DNA of 49,947 nt. Source: DASRRB01 sp036732755 (GTDB taxonomy: Bacteria; Planctomycetota; B15-G4; SIAN01). Location of the stretch: NCBI GenBank assembly GCA_036732755.1, contig DAINBU010000019.1:1-49947 (forward strand), in the 5' to 3' direction. Positions 29,245-37,444 of the stretch are shown in pieces (the stretch's first letter is position 1; each line of letters opens with the position of its first letter). Position numbers and translations under genes: made by a program. The notes under the pieces were generated by a model that did no database searches, had not been told where the DNA came from, and was given only the letters and a program-made list of their open reading frames with translations.

Positions 29245-30039
29245 TCAGGCGCTCGACAGCTCGCCCGTGGGGTGGGCCTGATCGCGGTGGTGCTCGTCGA
29301 TCAGGCGGGCGCCCTCGATGAGGAGCGCGCTCGCCTTCCAGGTGACCGTCCGGCGCACGCGCTCGACAGCGAGGACGACGTTCCGGAAGTCGAACGTCCC
29401 GTGCTCCTCCCGCATCAAGGCGAAGATCGCCTCGTGGCCGTGCCTGCGGTCGAAGTGGGCGTGGACGATGGCGCCGTCGTGGAAGAGCACCTTGCCGCGG
29501 CCGCGGCCGGTCCAGAGCGTGAGCGTGCCGCCGCGCCGCGACGCCGCGAGCACCGAGATCACCTCCGCGAACGAGACGCAGGAGAAGCGGCCCGAGAAGT
29601 CGCCGGGGCGCGCCGCGCCGGCCTCGCGCGCCCGGCCGGACGCGATCGCGGCCGACAGGCGCACCTGCAACTCGTCGATGGAGAGCGGCGGCTCGAGGAC
29701 GTCGACGACGCCGAGCTGCCACGCTTCGAGGCGCACCGATGCGTCGCGCACGCGCAGCAGCGCGACGCGCGGCACGCCGGCCGCCGGCCCCGCGTCGCGC
29801 AGCCGGCGCAGGATGGAGTGCGGGCCGTCGCCGGTCAGCTCGGGGTCGACCAGGATGAGGTCGAACTCCCGCGCGAGGAGTTCGCGCATCACGCGCTCGA
29901 AGCTGTCGGCCGCGGAGACGATCCAGCGGCCCGAGCGGACCAGCGCGCGCCGCAGCCGGCGCAGCCGGCCGGCGTCGGCAACCGCGATGAGCACGCGGGC
30001 GCGCGGGAGTGCGGCTTTTCTCGGGGTTTCGCTGGTCAT
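29245..30039 (-). CDS. Degenerate response-regulator receiver fused to DUF4388
   Basis: A 264-residue protein. Residues about 14-130 have the receiver fold (ARVLIAV, then EFDLILVDPEL with a candidate phosphoacceptor Asp65, then DVLEPPLSIDELQ). The acidic pair near the N-terminus is reduced to one Asp, and the conserved Lys of the DxxxKP loop is Pro, so ordinary phosphorylation switching is doubtful. Residues about 147-235 are a DUF4388/PATAN-type domain (FSGRFSCVSFAEVISVLAAS, then GTLTLWTG and GKVLFHDGAIVHAHF), found in planctomycete, deltaproteobacterial and cyanobacterial signalling proteins and gliding/type IV pilus regulators. There is no DNA-binding domain. Its partner is unknown. Confidence 0.87.
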   Translation of the reverse strand: MTSETPRKAALPRARVLIAVADAGRLRRLRRALVRSGRWIVSAADSFERVMRELLAREFDLILVDPELTGDGPHSILRRLRDAGPAAGVPRVALLRVRDASVRLEAWQLGVVDVLEPPLSIDELQVRLSAAIASGRAREAGAARPGDFSGRFSCVSFAEVISVLAASRRGGTLTLWTGRGRGKVLFHDGAIVHAHFDRRHGHEAIFALMREEHGTFDFRNVVLAVERVRRTVTWKASALLIEGARLIDEHHRDQAHPTGELSSA

Positions 30040-30167
30040 CGCATTTCCATCGGGGGCGGTCGCGGGGAGCCGCGTCCGGACGCAGCCACTCTCTCACGGC
30101 GCGGCGGCGCGTCCACCGGAAACGTTTTCCGCCGCGCGCGGAACGGCTCCAGTCGGAGCGCGACGCG

Positions 30168-31424
30168 TCATTCGTACCGCAGCGACTCGATCGGGTCGAG
30201 CCGAGCAGCACGGTTCGCGGGATAGAGGCCGAAGACGAGGCCGATGCCCCCCGAGACGACGACGGCGATGCCGACCCACTGCAACGGCAGCACGAACGGG
30301 AACGACATCGCCTGCGAGGCGCCGCGCGCGATCAGCAGCCCGAGCCCGATCCCGACGGCCCCGCCGATCAGCGTCAGCACGGCCGCCTCGATCAGGAACT
30401 GCCAGAGGATCTCGCGCCGCGAGGCGCCGATGGCCTTGCGCACGCCGATCTCGCGCGTCCGCTCCGTGACGCTCACCAGCATGATGATCAGCACGCCGAG
30501 CCCGCCGACCATGAGGCCGATCGAAGAGATCAGCACGAGGACGAGCGCGATCGGCCCGGTGATCTTCTGCAGGAACTCGAGGGCCGCGTCCGACGTGACG
30601 ATCGAGAAATCGTCCTCCTGGCGCGGCGAGAGGTGGTGCAGCGCGCGCAGCACGCCGCGGCTCGAATTGATCGCGTCGGCCAGCCGCTCGGGCGAGCGCG
30701 GGAAGACGTTGAGCTGCGCCGACTCCCAGCGGTCGCGCAGCTTGTGCTCGTAGGTGGTGTAGGGGATGACGGCGAAGTTCTCGAACAGGCCGCCGAAGAG
30801 GCTGTCGTACTTGGCGAAGACGCCGACGATCGAGTAGTTCTCCCCGCTCACGCGGATCGTCTTGCCGGACGCGTCCTCGCCGGGGAAGAGGTCGCGGGCG
30901 GTCCGCTCGGCCAGCACGCAGACCGGCTGCGAGGTGCGCAGCTCGCCTTCCGTGAAGAAGCGGCCCGACTGGATGTCGAGCGTCTGGAACTTCTGGAAGG
31001 CCATGCTGGTGCCCATCACGAAGATGAGCCGCGCCTGCTTGTCGCCGTGCTCGATCGAGCGCCCCTGGCCGTGGCCGTAGCGGATCTCGACCTCGCCCAC
31101 CTCGTCGATCCGCTCGATCTCGGCGGCGTCGCGCGCGGTCAGCTTCGGCCGCGGCCGCCTGTCCTCGTTGTCGCCCTCGTCGAGGTGGCTGTAGCGCGTG
31201 ATCGAGAAGATTGCGGTGTCGCCGCCCTTCACGTCGTTGGTGATCTTCTGGCCGAGGCCCGACAGGATCGCGACCATCCCCATCGCCGTCGCCACCGCGA
31301 TCGAGACGCCGAGGATCACGAGCCCCGAGCGCATGCGGTGGTCGACCAGCGTCTCCAGCGCGAGGCGCACCCCCTCGACGAGGTGCGACAGCGAGATCCG
31401 CTTGCGAACCGGCGCGTCACTCAC
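30168..31424 (-). CDS. ABC transporter permease, MacB/FtsX family
   Basis: A 418-residue inner-membrane protein. One helix near the N-terminus (RSGLVILGVSIAVATAMGMV) is followed by a large periplasmic MacB-PCD region (about 55-290) with the HLSPRQEDDFSIVT motif. Three C-terminal helices (IALVLVLISSIGLMVGGLGV, AAVLTLIGGAVGIGLGLLI, VGIAVVVSGGIGLVFGLYP) form the FtsX domain, with the coupling helix TERTREIGVRKAIGASR between. It ends in the family tail RLDPIESLRYE. Its start overlaps the end of the upstream permease gene by 8 bases, which indicates translational coupling. With the ATPase and adaptor upstream it forms a MacAB-type exporter whose cargo is unknown. Confidence 0.94.
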   Translation of the reverse strand: MSDAPVRKRISLSHLVEGVRLALETLVDHRMRSGLVILGVSIAVATAMGMVAILSGLGQKITNDVKGGDTAIFSITRYSHLDEGDNEDRRPRPKLTARDAAEIERIDEVGEVEIRYGHGQGRSIEHGDKQARLIFVMGTSMAFQKFQTLDIQSGRFFTEGELRTSQPVCVLAERTARDLFPGEDASGKTIRVSGENYSIVGVFAKYDSLFGGLFENFAVIPYTTYEHKLRDRWESAQLNVFPRSPERLADAINSSRGVLRALHHLSPRQEDDFSIVTSDAALEFLQKITGPIALVLVLISSIGLMVGGLGVLIIMLVSVTERTREIGVRKAIGASRREILWQFLIEAAVLTLIGGAVGIGLGLLIARGASQAMSFPFVLPLQWVGIAVVVSGGIGLVFGLYPANRAARLDPIESLRYE

Positions 31425-32649
31425 GGCGCAGCGCCTCGACCGGCTGCAGCCGCGCGGCGCGGCTCACCAAATAGAGCCCGAAGAAGATCCCGACCGCGAA
31501 GACGATCGCGAGCGCCGCCACGATCGACCACGGCTTGACCGCGTAGGGCAGCGGCGAGAGGGCGGCGATCAGGAAGGCGGCCGCGAAGCCGGACACCATG
31601 CCGACCAGCCCGCCCGTCGTCGTGAGCGTCACCGACTCGACCAGGAACTGGAACAGGATGATGCGCCGGCGCGCGCCGAGCGCCTTGCGCAGCCCGATCT
31701 CGCGCGTGCGCTCGGTCACCGAGACCAGCATCACGTTCATGATGATGATCCCGCCGACCACCAGCGTGATGCTCACGATGCCGATCAGGCTGGCGAAGAT
31801 GCCGCTCGAGATCTTGGCCCAGAACGAGAGGAACTGCTCGGCGGTCGTGATGTTGAAGTCGTCCTCCTTGCCGGGCTTGAGACCATGGCGTACCCGCATC
31901 AGCGTCCGCGCCTCCTCGACCGCCGAGTCGAAGGTGGCGAGGTCGCGCGCGCGCACCTGGATGCGGATCGACGCGAACTGCCCCCACTGATTGAACATCG
32001 TGGTCAGCGGGATGAAGGCGAAGACGTTGCGGTTCTCGCCGAGGATGTTGGCGCAGTGGCCGAAGACGCCGCGCACCTCGTAGTGGCGGCCTTGGATGCG
32101 CACGCGCTTGCCGACCGGGTCGACGTCGGGGAAGAGCGAGGAGGCGACCTCCTCGCCGATCACGATCGCGGCGCGCCGCTGCTCGAAGTCCTGCTCGTTC
32201 AGGTGGTCGCCGAGCGCGATGCTCACGTCCTCGACGCCAGGGTACTCGGGGCCGTGGCCCTGCACCTCGACGAAGCGCAGCGACTTCCCGGTCGACACCG
32301 CCTCGAGCGTCGTGCCGATCGTGCGCACCGGGTCGACGAACTCCGCCTGCGTGAGCTCCGCCTTCAGCGCCCGGTAGTCCGACAGCAGGATCTTGCGGTT
32401 GCCGAGCGAGCGCATGAACGCGTCGAAGTCGGTGAGGATCTGGAGCTCGTCGACGCGGCGCACCGTGAAGACCGCGGCGTCCTGCGCGATCTCCTTCTTC
32501 ACGTAGGCGTCCATGCCGTCGAGCACCGAGACGACGGCGATGATCGAGAGGATCGCGATGATCACGCATAGGAGCGTGAGCGCCGAGCGCAGCTTCTGCG
32601 CCCAGATCGCGGAGAGCGCGATGCGGACGCCTTCGAGGAGCGCGACCAC
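31417..32649 (-). CDS. ABC transporter permease, MacB/FtsX family
   Basis: A 410-residue permease with the same topology as its neighbour: an N-terminal helix (RSALTLLCVIIAILSIIAVV), a periplasmic domain with GLKPGKEDDFNITT, and three C-terminal helices around the coupling segment TERTREIGLRKALGARR. It ends RLQPVEALRRE. Clear but limited similarity to the next gene suggests an old duplication, giving a heterodimeric pore where MacB would use a homodimer. It starts 9 bases after the ATPase gene stop and overlaps the second permease gene by 8 bases. Confidence 0.94.
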   Translation of the reverse strand: MVALLEGVRIALSAIWAQKLRSALTLLCVIIAILSIIAVVSVLDGMDAYVKKEIAQDAAVFTVRRVDELQILTDFDAFMRSLGNRKILLSDYRALKAELTQAEFVDPVRTIGTTLEAVSTGKSLRFVEVQGHGPEYPGVEDVSIALGDHLNEQDFEQRRAAIVIGEEVASSLFPDVDPVGKRVRIQGRHYEVRGVFGHCANILGENRNVFAFIPLTTMFNQWGQFASIRIQVRARDLATFDSAVEEARTLMRVRHGLKPGKEDDFNITTAEQFLSFWAKISSGIFASLIGIVSITLVVGGIIIMNVMLVSVTERTREIGLRKALGARRRIILFQFLVESVTLTTTGGLVGMVSGFAAAFLIAALSPLPYAVKPWSIVAALAIVFAVGIFFGLYLVSRAARLQPVEALRRE

Positions 32650-32658
32650 GGCGCCGCC

Positions 32659-33444
32659 CTAGTCCTGCGGCCGGCGGGCGTTCGCGGTGTCCGACTCGAC
32701 CCGTCCGTCCTTCACGCGCACGGTGCGCGCGGCCCGCTTGCCGACCTCGGGGTCGTGGGTGACGAGGATGATCGTGTTGCCGCCCTGGTGCAGCCGGTCG
32801 AACAGCTCGAGGATCTCCTGGCCGGTGCGCGAGTCGAGGTTGCCAGTGGGCTCGTCCGCGAGCAGCAGCGCCGGCCGGGTGACCAGCGCCCGTGCGATCG
32901 CGACGCGCTGCCGCTCGCCGCCCGAGAGCTCGTTGGGGCGGTGGCGCGCGCGCTTGTCGAGGCCGACCAGGCGCAGCATCTCGAGCGCCCGCTCCTGCCG
33001 CTCCGCCGACTTGATGCCCGCATAGACCAGCGGCAGCTCGACGTTGCGCAGCGCCGTCTGGCGCGGCAGCAGCTGGAAGTTCTGGAAGATGAAGCCGATC
33101 TCGCGGTTGCGGATCTCCGCGAGCTGGTCCTCGGAGAGGCGGCTCACCTCGGTGCCGCGCAGGAAGTAGGTGCCCGAGGTCGGCACGTCGAGGCAGCCGA
33201 TCAGGTTCATCAGCGTCGACTTGCCCGACCCCGACGGCCCCATGATCGCGACGTACTCGCCGCGCGCGAGGGTCAGGTCGATGCCGTCGATGGCGCGCAC
33301 GGCGTTGGCGCCGAGGTCGTAGACCTTGGTGAGGCCTTCGACGCGGATGACGGAGGTATCGCCCGCGGGGGCGGCGGCGCGCGGCGGCGCCTCGGTCGCT
33401 TGCGCGGGCGCGGAACGATGGGCGGCGTCGGACGGCGCGCTCAT
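32659..33444 (-). CDS. ABC transporter ATP-binding protein, MacB/LolD family
   Basis: A 261-residue nucleotide-binding subunit. The first ~30 residues are an Ala/Pro-rich extension not usual in the family. The ATPase core has Walker A GPSGSGKST (69-77), a Q loop (Gln121 in FIFQNFQLLP), the signature LSGGERQR (173-180), Walker B LLLADEPTGNLDS and the switch His in ILVTHDPEVG. The sequence GCLDVPTSG and NLDSRTGQEILELFDRL is typical of LolD/MacB ATPases. Its ATG overlaps the adaptor stop by four bases (ATGA), showing coupling. A longer open frame upstream lies inside the adaptor gene and is not coding. Confidence 0.95.
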   Translation of the reverse strand: MSAPSDAAHRSAPAQATEAPPRAAAPAGDTSVIRVEGLTKVYDLGANAVRAIDGIDLTLARGEYVAIMGPSGSGKSTLMNLIGCLDVPTSGTYFLRGTEVSRLSEDQLAEIRNREIGFIFQNFQLLPRQTALRNVELPLVYAGIKSAERQERALEMLRLVGLDKRARHRPNELSGGERQRVAIARALVTRPALLLADEPTGNLDSRTGQEILELFDRLHQGGNTIILVTHDPEVGKRAARTVRVKDGRVESDTANARRPQD

Positions 33445-34844
33445 CCCGACGACTTCTCGCCTTCCTTCTTCTCCTTCTGCTTCACGCGGTCGCCGTCCTT
33501 CAGCTTGTGCAGCACGGAGTAGGGGCCGACGACGATCTGGGCCCCTTCGCCCAGCCCGCCGCTGTCGCGCAGCTCGAAGTCCTTCTCCCCGGTGATGCCG
33601 AGCTTCACCGGCTGGAACCACGCCTTGCCGTCCTTCACGTAGAAGACGCCCTCGACCTTGCCGTCCTTGTCCTCGCGGCGCGTCGCGTCGGAGCCGGCGA
33701 GGTGGTTGGGATCGGGCGCGCCCTTCGCGGAGCCGGCCGGCGTGCCCGCCGAATTCCCGACGGCCTTCGCGGGGTCGTCGGCCGCCGTGGCCGGCGGCTC
33801 CGCGGCGATCGCGACCGACGCGCCGCTCTCGGTCCGGGCGTCGCCCTTCCAGGTCGACTCGCTCAAGGGCTTGCGCATCGCCATCGCCTCGATCGGGACG
33901 GCGAGGACGTGATCGCGCGTGTCGCTGCAGATGCGCGCGCTGCAGGTGAGGCCGGGGCGCACGCCGGGGATCTTGTCCTGCACCAGGATCTTCACGAGGT
34001 AGCTGGTTCCCTCGCGCTCGGCGCCGGTCAGCTTGGTGACGGGCGTGTGGCCGACCTCGGTCACGCGGCCCTGGAAGACCCAGTCGGAGTGGGCGTCGAC
34101 CTCGAGCTCGGCGACCTGGCCCGCCTTCGCCTTCACCGCCTGGCTCTCGTCGACCTCGACCTCCGCCTCGATCACGTCGAGGTCGGCGACGGTGAGCAGC
34201 ACGGTCGCGGGGTTGTTGAAGGCGCCGACGAAGGCGTACTCCCCCGCCTCGATGTTGAGGGCCGTCACGGTGCCGGCGATGTCGGAGAGGACGTCGACCT
34301 TGGTGAGCTCGTGGCGCGCCTGGTCGATGCCGGCCTGCAGGCGCGGCAGCTCCTGTTCCGTCGCCTGCAGCCGTGCCACCTCGACCGAGACGGTGGTCTG
34401 CTCGGTTTCGAGCTGCTCGTCGGTGACGAGCCCCTGCTTCTGCAGGCTCACGCTGCGGCGCAGCCGGCTCTCCGACTGCTGGAGGTTCGCCTTCTGCAGC
34501 TCGATGTTGGCCTTGGCCGATCGGATCGACGCCTCGAGCTGCTGGACCTCCGTCTCGAACGGCGTCGGGTCGATGCGCAGCAGCCGCTGCCCCTTCTCGA
34601 CCTGATCGCCCTCGCGGACGCAGACCTCGAGCACCTTGCCCGACACGGCGGCGCTCACGTTCACCATCATCTTCGGCTTGATCTTGCCGGAGGCGGCGAT
34701 GAGCGAGCGCAGGCTCTTGCGCTCGATCGTCTTCAGGTCGACCTCGGTGACGAGCTTCCCGTCGTGCGCGATCTTGGCCTGGAAGCCGATCCCGCCGGCC
34801 ACGACGACGAGGACGCCGAGCCAGATCTTCGTGCGCTTCTTCAA
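33441..34844 (-). CDS. MacA-type periplasmic adaptor (HlyD/RND membrane-fusion protein)
   Basis: A 467-residue protein anchored by one helix (KIWLGVLVVVAGGIGF, 6-21). It has a lipoyl half (VSAAVSGKVLEVCVREGDQV, 63-82), a coiled-coil hairpin (about 95-182, rich in Gln/Glu), the second lipoyl half (SDIAGTVTALNIEAGEYAFV), a beta-barrel domain and a membrane-proximal domain. An Ala/Gly/Pro-rich insertion of about 70 residues (325-395) interrupts the membrane-proximal domain, between the AVPIEAMAMR strand and VEGVFYVKDGKAWFQPVKLG. The C-terminus is Lys/Glu rich. It is the first gene of the exporter operon and would link the ATPase and permeases to an outer-membrane channel; no TolC gene is in view. 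Confidence 0.93.
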   Translation of the reverse strand: MKKRTKIWLGVLVVVAGGIGFQAKIAHDGKLVTEVDLKTIERKSLRSLIAASGKIKPKMMVNVSAAVSGKVLEVCVREGDQVEKGQRLLRIDPTPFETEVQQLEASIRSAKANIELQKANLQQSESRLRRSVSLQKQGLVTDEQLETEQTTVSVEVARLQATEQELPRLQAGIDQARHELTKVDVLSDIAGTVTALNIEAGEYAFVGAFNNPATVLLTVADLDVIEAEVEVDESQAVKAKAGQVAELEVDAHSDWVFQGRVTEVGHTPVTKLTGAEREGTSYLVKILVQDKIPGVRPGLTCSARICSDTRDHVLAVPIEAMAMRKPLSESTWKGDARTESGASVAIAAEPPATAADDPAKAVGNSAGTPAGSAKGAPDPNHLAGSDATRREDKDGKVEGVFYVKDGKAWFQPVKLGITGEKDFELRDSGGLGEGAQIVVGPYSVLHKLKDGDRVKQKEKKEGEKSSG

Positions 34845-34969
34845 GACGACCCCCCGAACGACTCCGGCCCCGATGTCTGCCGGATTGGCACGAAGACTAC
34901 GCCCCGAGCCGGAACCGGTTCATCTTCCTGCGCCCCGCCCCTCTTGTCCGGGCGAAAACGGTGCCGGCG

Positions 34970-36157
34970 TCAGCGGACCGCCTCGACCTCGAGCGCGACC
35001 CCGAGCCCGCCGCTCACGCAGAGCGTCGCGAGGCCGCGGCGCGCGCTCCTCTTCCTCATTTCATGGAGCAGCGTGACCAGGATGCGCGCGCCGGTCGCGC
35101 CGATCGGGTGGCCCAGCGCGATCGCGCCGCCGTTCACGTTCAACCGGTCACGAGGAAGCTTGAGCTCGCGGTCGCAGGCGAGGACCTGGGCGGCGAAGGC
35201 TTCGTTGAGCTCGATCAGGTCGAAGTCGTCGAGCTTGCGGCCGGTGCGCCGGCCGAGCTCCTGCACGGCCGGGACCGGGCCGATCCCCATGATCTCCGGG
35301 TCGACGCCGACCTGGACGAACTCGCCGAGCCGCGCCAGCGGCGAAAGCCCGCGCCGCTGCGCCTCCTCCTCGTCCATCAGGAGCAGCGCGGCTGCGCCGT
35401 CGGTGATGCCGCTCGAGTTGCCGGCGTGGACGGTGCCGTTCTTGTCGAAGACGGGCGGGAGCTTCGCCATCGACGCGGCGGTGATGCCGTCGCGCGGGTG
35501 CTCGTCGGCGGCGAGGATGGTCGGACCGGCCTTGCCCTCGATCGTGATCGGCGCGATCTCGGCTTCGAACTTCTTCGCCTTGCGCGCCGCCTCGCACTTC
35601 TGCTGCGAGTTCGCCGCGTACTCGTCCTGCTCCGGACGCCCGATCTCGTACTTCTTCGCGAGCGTTTCGGCGGTCGCCCCCATTGGCTTCTTCGCCATCG
35701 GGCAGTCGAAGCCGTCCTTGTACATGGCGTCGACGACCGGCGCGTGGCCGAGGCGGTAGCCGGTGCGGAAGTTCTCGAGGAAGAACGGGAGGCGGCTCAT
35801 GCTCTCGGTGCCGCCCGCGACGGCGACCTTCACGTCGCCGCGCCGCACGCTCTCGGCCGCGAGCTGCACGCTCTTGAGCCCCGACCCGCACGCCATGTTC
35901 ACGGTGTAGGCGGTCGAGGTCTGCGGGAGGCCGCTCTTCACCAGGATCTGGCGCGCGACGTTGGGTCCGCCGCCCGCCTGGCGGGCGTTCCCGAAGATCA
36001 GTTCCCCCACGTCGGCCGGCGCGACGCCCGACTGCGCGAGCAGCGCCTTCACGACGTGGATGCCGAGGTCGGCGGCGGTCAGCCCGGAGAGGCCGCCGAG
36101 GTACTTGCCGATCGGCGTTCGAAGAGCGTGGGTGACGACGACGGTGCGGCTCGACAT
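34970..36157 (-). CDS. Acetyl-CoA acetyltransferase (second thiolase)
   Basis: A 395-residue thiolase with all catalytic elements: nucleophile Cys90 (NMACGSGLKS), His350 (GHPIGATGA) and Cys380 (CVSGGLG), plus NEAFAAQ. The N-terminus TVVVTHALRTPIGKY is typical of acetoacetyl-CoA thiolases. The closest motif match is to the short-chain biosynthetic/degradative group; the first thiolase in this window has a diverged CIGGGQG end and may have another chain-length range. Its start region overlaps the end of the upstream ada gene by 79 bases, a large overlap for same-strand genes. The ATG at 36157 is fixed by the conserved N-terminus. Confidence 0.94.
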   Translation of the reverse strand: MSSRTVVVTHALRTPIGKYLGGLSGLTAADLGIHVVKALLAQSGVAPADVGELIFGNARQAGGGPNVARQILVKSGLPQTSTAYTVNMACGSGLKSVQLAAESVRRGDVKVAVAGGTESMSRLPFFLENFRTGYRLGHAPVVDAMYKDGFDCPMAKKPMGATAETLAKKYEIGRPEQDEYAANSQQKCEAARKAKKFEAEIAPITIEGKAGPTILAADEHPRDGITAASMAKLPPVFDKNGTVHAGNSSGITDGAAALLLMDEEEAQRRGLSPLARLGEFVQVGVDPEIMGIGPVPAVQELGRRTGRKLDDFDLIELNEAFAAQVLACDRELKLPRDRLNVNGGAIALGHPIGATGARILVTLLHEMRKRSARRGLATLCVSGGLGVALEVEAVR

Positions 36158-37224
36158 GAGGCGTCCTCGGCTTTCGGGGCCGAAGATCCTAGCGGAGCCG
36201 CGCTCGCCGGCACCGCCCCCTCGAGCTCGAGCAGCCGCTGCTTGCGCCAGACGCCGCCGCCGTAGCCGCCGAGGCGGCCGTCGTCGTTCACGACGCGGTG
36301 GCACGGAATCACGATCGCGACGCGGTTCATGCCGTTGGCGCGGCCGACCGCGCGCGCCGCCTTCGGCTGGCCGATGCGTAGAGCGAGCTCGCGGTAGCTC
36401 GCGGTCGCGCCGTGCGGGATGCGGCGCAGCTCGCGCCAGACGCGCTGTTGGAAGTCGCTGCCCGGCGCGTGGACCGGCACGTCGAAGGTCGTGCGCTTCC
36501 CCGCGAAGTACTCGTCGAGCTCGCGGCGAAGTTGCTTCAGCACTTCGCTGTCGCCGGGCACCGCGGGTCGATCGATGCGCCGCTTCAGCGTCGAAAGTTG
36601 CGCTTCGATCATGCGCCGGTCGGTGAACTCGAGCAGGCAGATTCCCTCTTTCACCGACGCCACGAGCAGCGGCCCGAGCGGGCTCTCGATCCACGCGAAG
36701 GTGATGCAGTCATCGGGTCGCGCGCGGCCGGGTGGCGCGCCGAACCATTTCGCGAACGCCTCGCGGAAGCCGCTGTGCGATTCGAAGCCGTGGTCGAAGA
36801 CGACCGCGTCGAGCTTCGTCCCGCGCTGCAGCGCCGTGAACGCCGAGCCGAGGCGCCGTGCTCGCGCATAGGCCTGGAAGGTCATGCCGTGCTCCTTCAG
36901 GAACCAACGCCGGACCCGTTCCGGAGCGACGCCGAAGCGGCGCAGTTCGGAATCGCGGAGGCGGCGGTCGGGCTCGTTCTCGATCGAGGCCAGCAGCGGC
37001 GCCAGCCACCCCGGCGCCGCCCCCGCCGCCGCCAGCGGCCGGCAGCGCTTGCACGCCCGGAATCCTGCGAAGAGCGCCTCGCGCGTCGACGCGAAGAAGC
37101 GGACGTTTTCCGGACGCGGCCGCCGCGCCGGGCAGGTCGGCCGGCAGAAGATCCGCGTCGTCGTGACGCCGGTGAAGAAGACGCCGTCGTAGCTCGGGTC
37201 GCGGCGGGTGAAGGCGCGGAGCAT
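36079..37224 (-). CDS. ada: Bifunctional Ada: methylphosphotriester sensor/AraC regulator and O6-methylguanine-DNA methyltransferase
   Basis: A 381-residue adaptive-response protein. The N-terminal Zn domain has four Cys ligands, Cys27 and Cys31 (FCRPTCPAR) and Cys58/Cys61 (CKRC); one of them would accept methyl groups from phosphotriesters. An AraC-type HTH follows (about 80-175: LRRFGVAPERVRRWFLKEHG, FDHGFESHSGFREAFAKWFG). The C-terminal methyltransferase domain has the acceptor Cys308 in IPCHRV and ends in RKQRLLELEG. About 46 further residues of low-complexity tail run into the thiolase gene. The ATG at 37224 fits the family N-terminus (MLRAFTRRDPSYDG); ATG at 37287 would add 21 residues. 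Neither has a clear ribosome site. Expression is probably self-regulated as in E. coli. Confidence 0.93.
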   Translation of the reverse strand: MLRAFTRRDPSYDGVFFTGVTTTRIFCRPTCPARRPRPENVRFFASTREALFAGFRACKRCRPLAAAGAAPGWLAPLLASIENEPDRRLRDSELRRFGVAPERVRRWFLKEHGMTFQAYARARRLGSAFTALQRGTKLDAVVFDHGFESHSGFREAFAKWFGAPPGRARPDDCITFAWIESPLGPLLVASVKEGICLLEFTDRRMIEAQLSTLKRRIDRPAVPGDSEVLKQLRRELDEYFAGKRTTFDVPVHAPGSDFQQRVWRELRRIPHGATASYRELALRIGQPKAARAVGRANGMNRVAIVIPCHRVVNDDGRLGGYGGGVWRKQRLLELEGAVPASAAPLGSSAPKAEDASCRAAPSSSPTLFERRSASTSAASPG

Positions 37225-37444
37225 GACCGCGCGCGGAGGAAGACCGATCGCGGAGACGACTCGCGAATTGCCGGAGGTGGTGTGCATGCGAAGACCGTAG
37301 CGCCGACGAGGGTCGCGCAACCACCGCTTTTCGGACGGCGAATCCGGCGACTTCGCACCCCGGCCATGCGCCCCCTGCACGCCGTATGCTCCAGCTCGCG
37401 GAGCGGAGGAACTCGACCCGCAGCTGTGGCCGGAGGACGACGCC

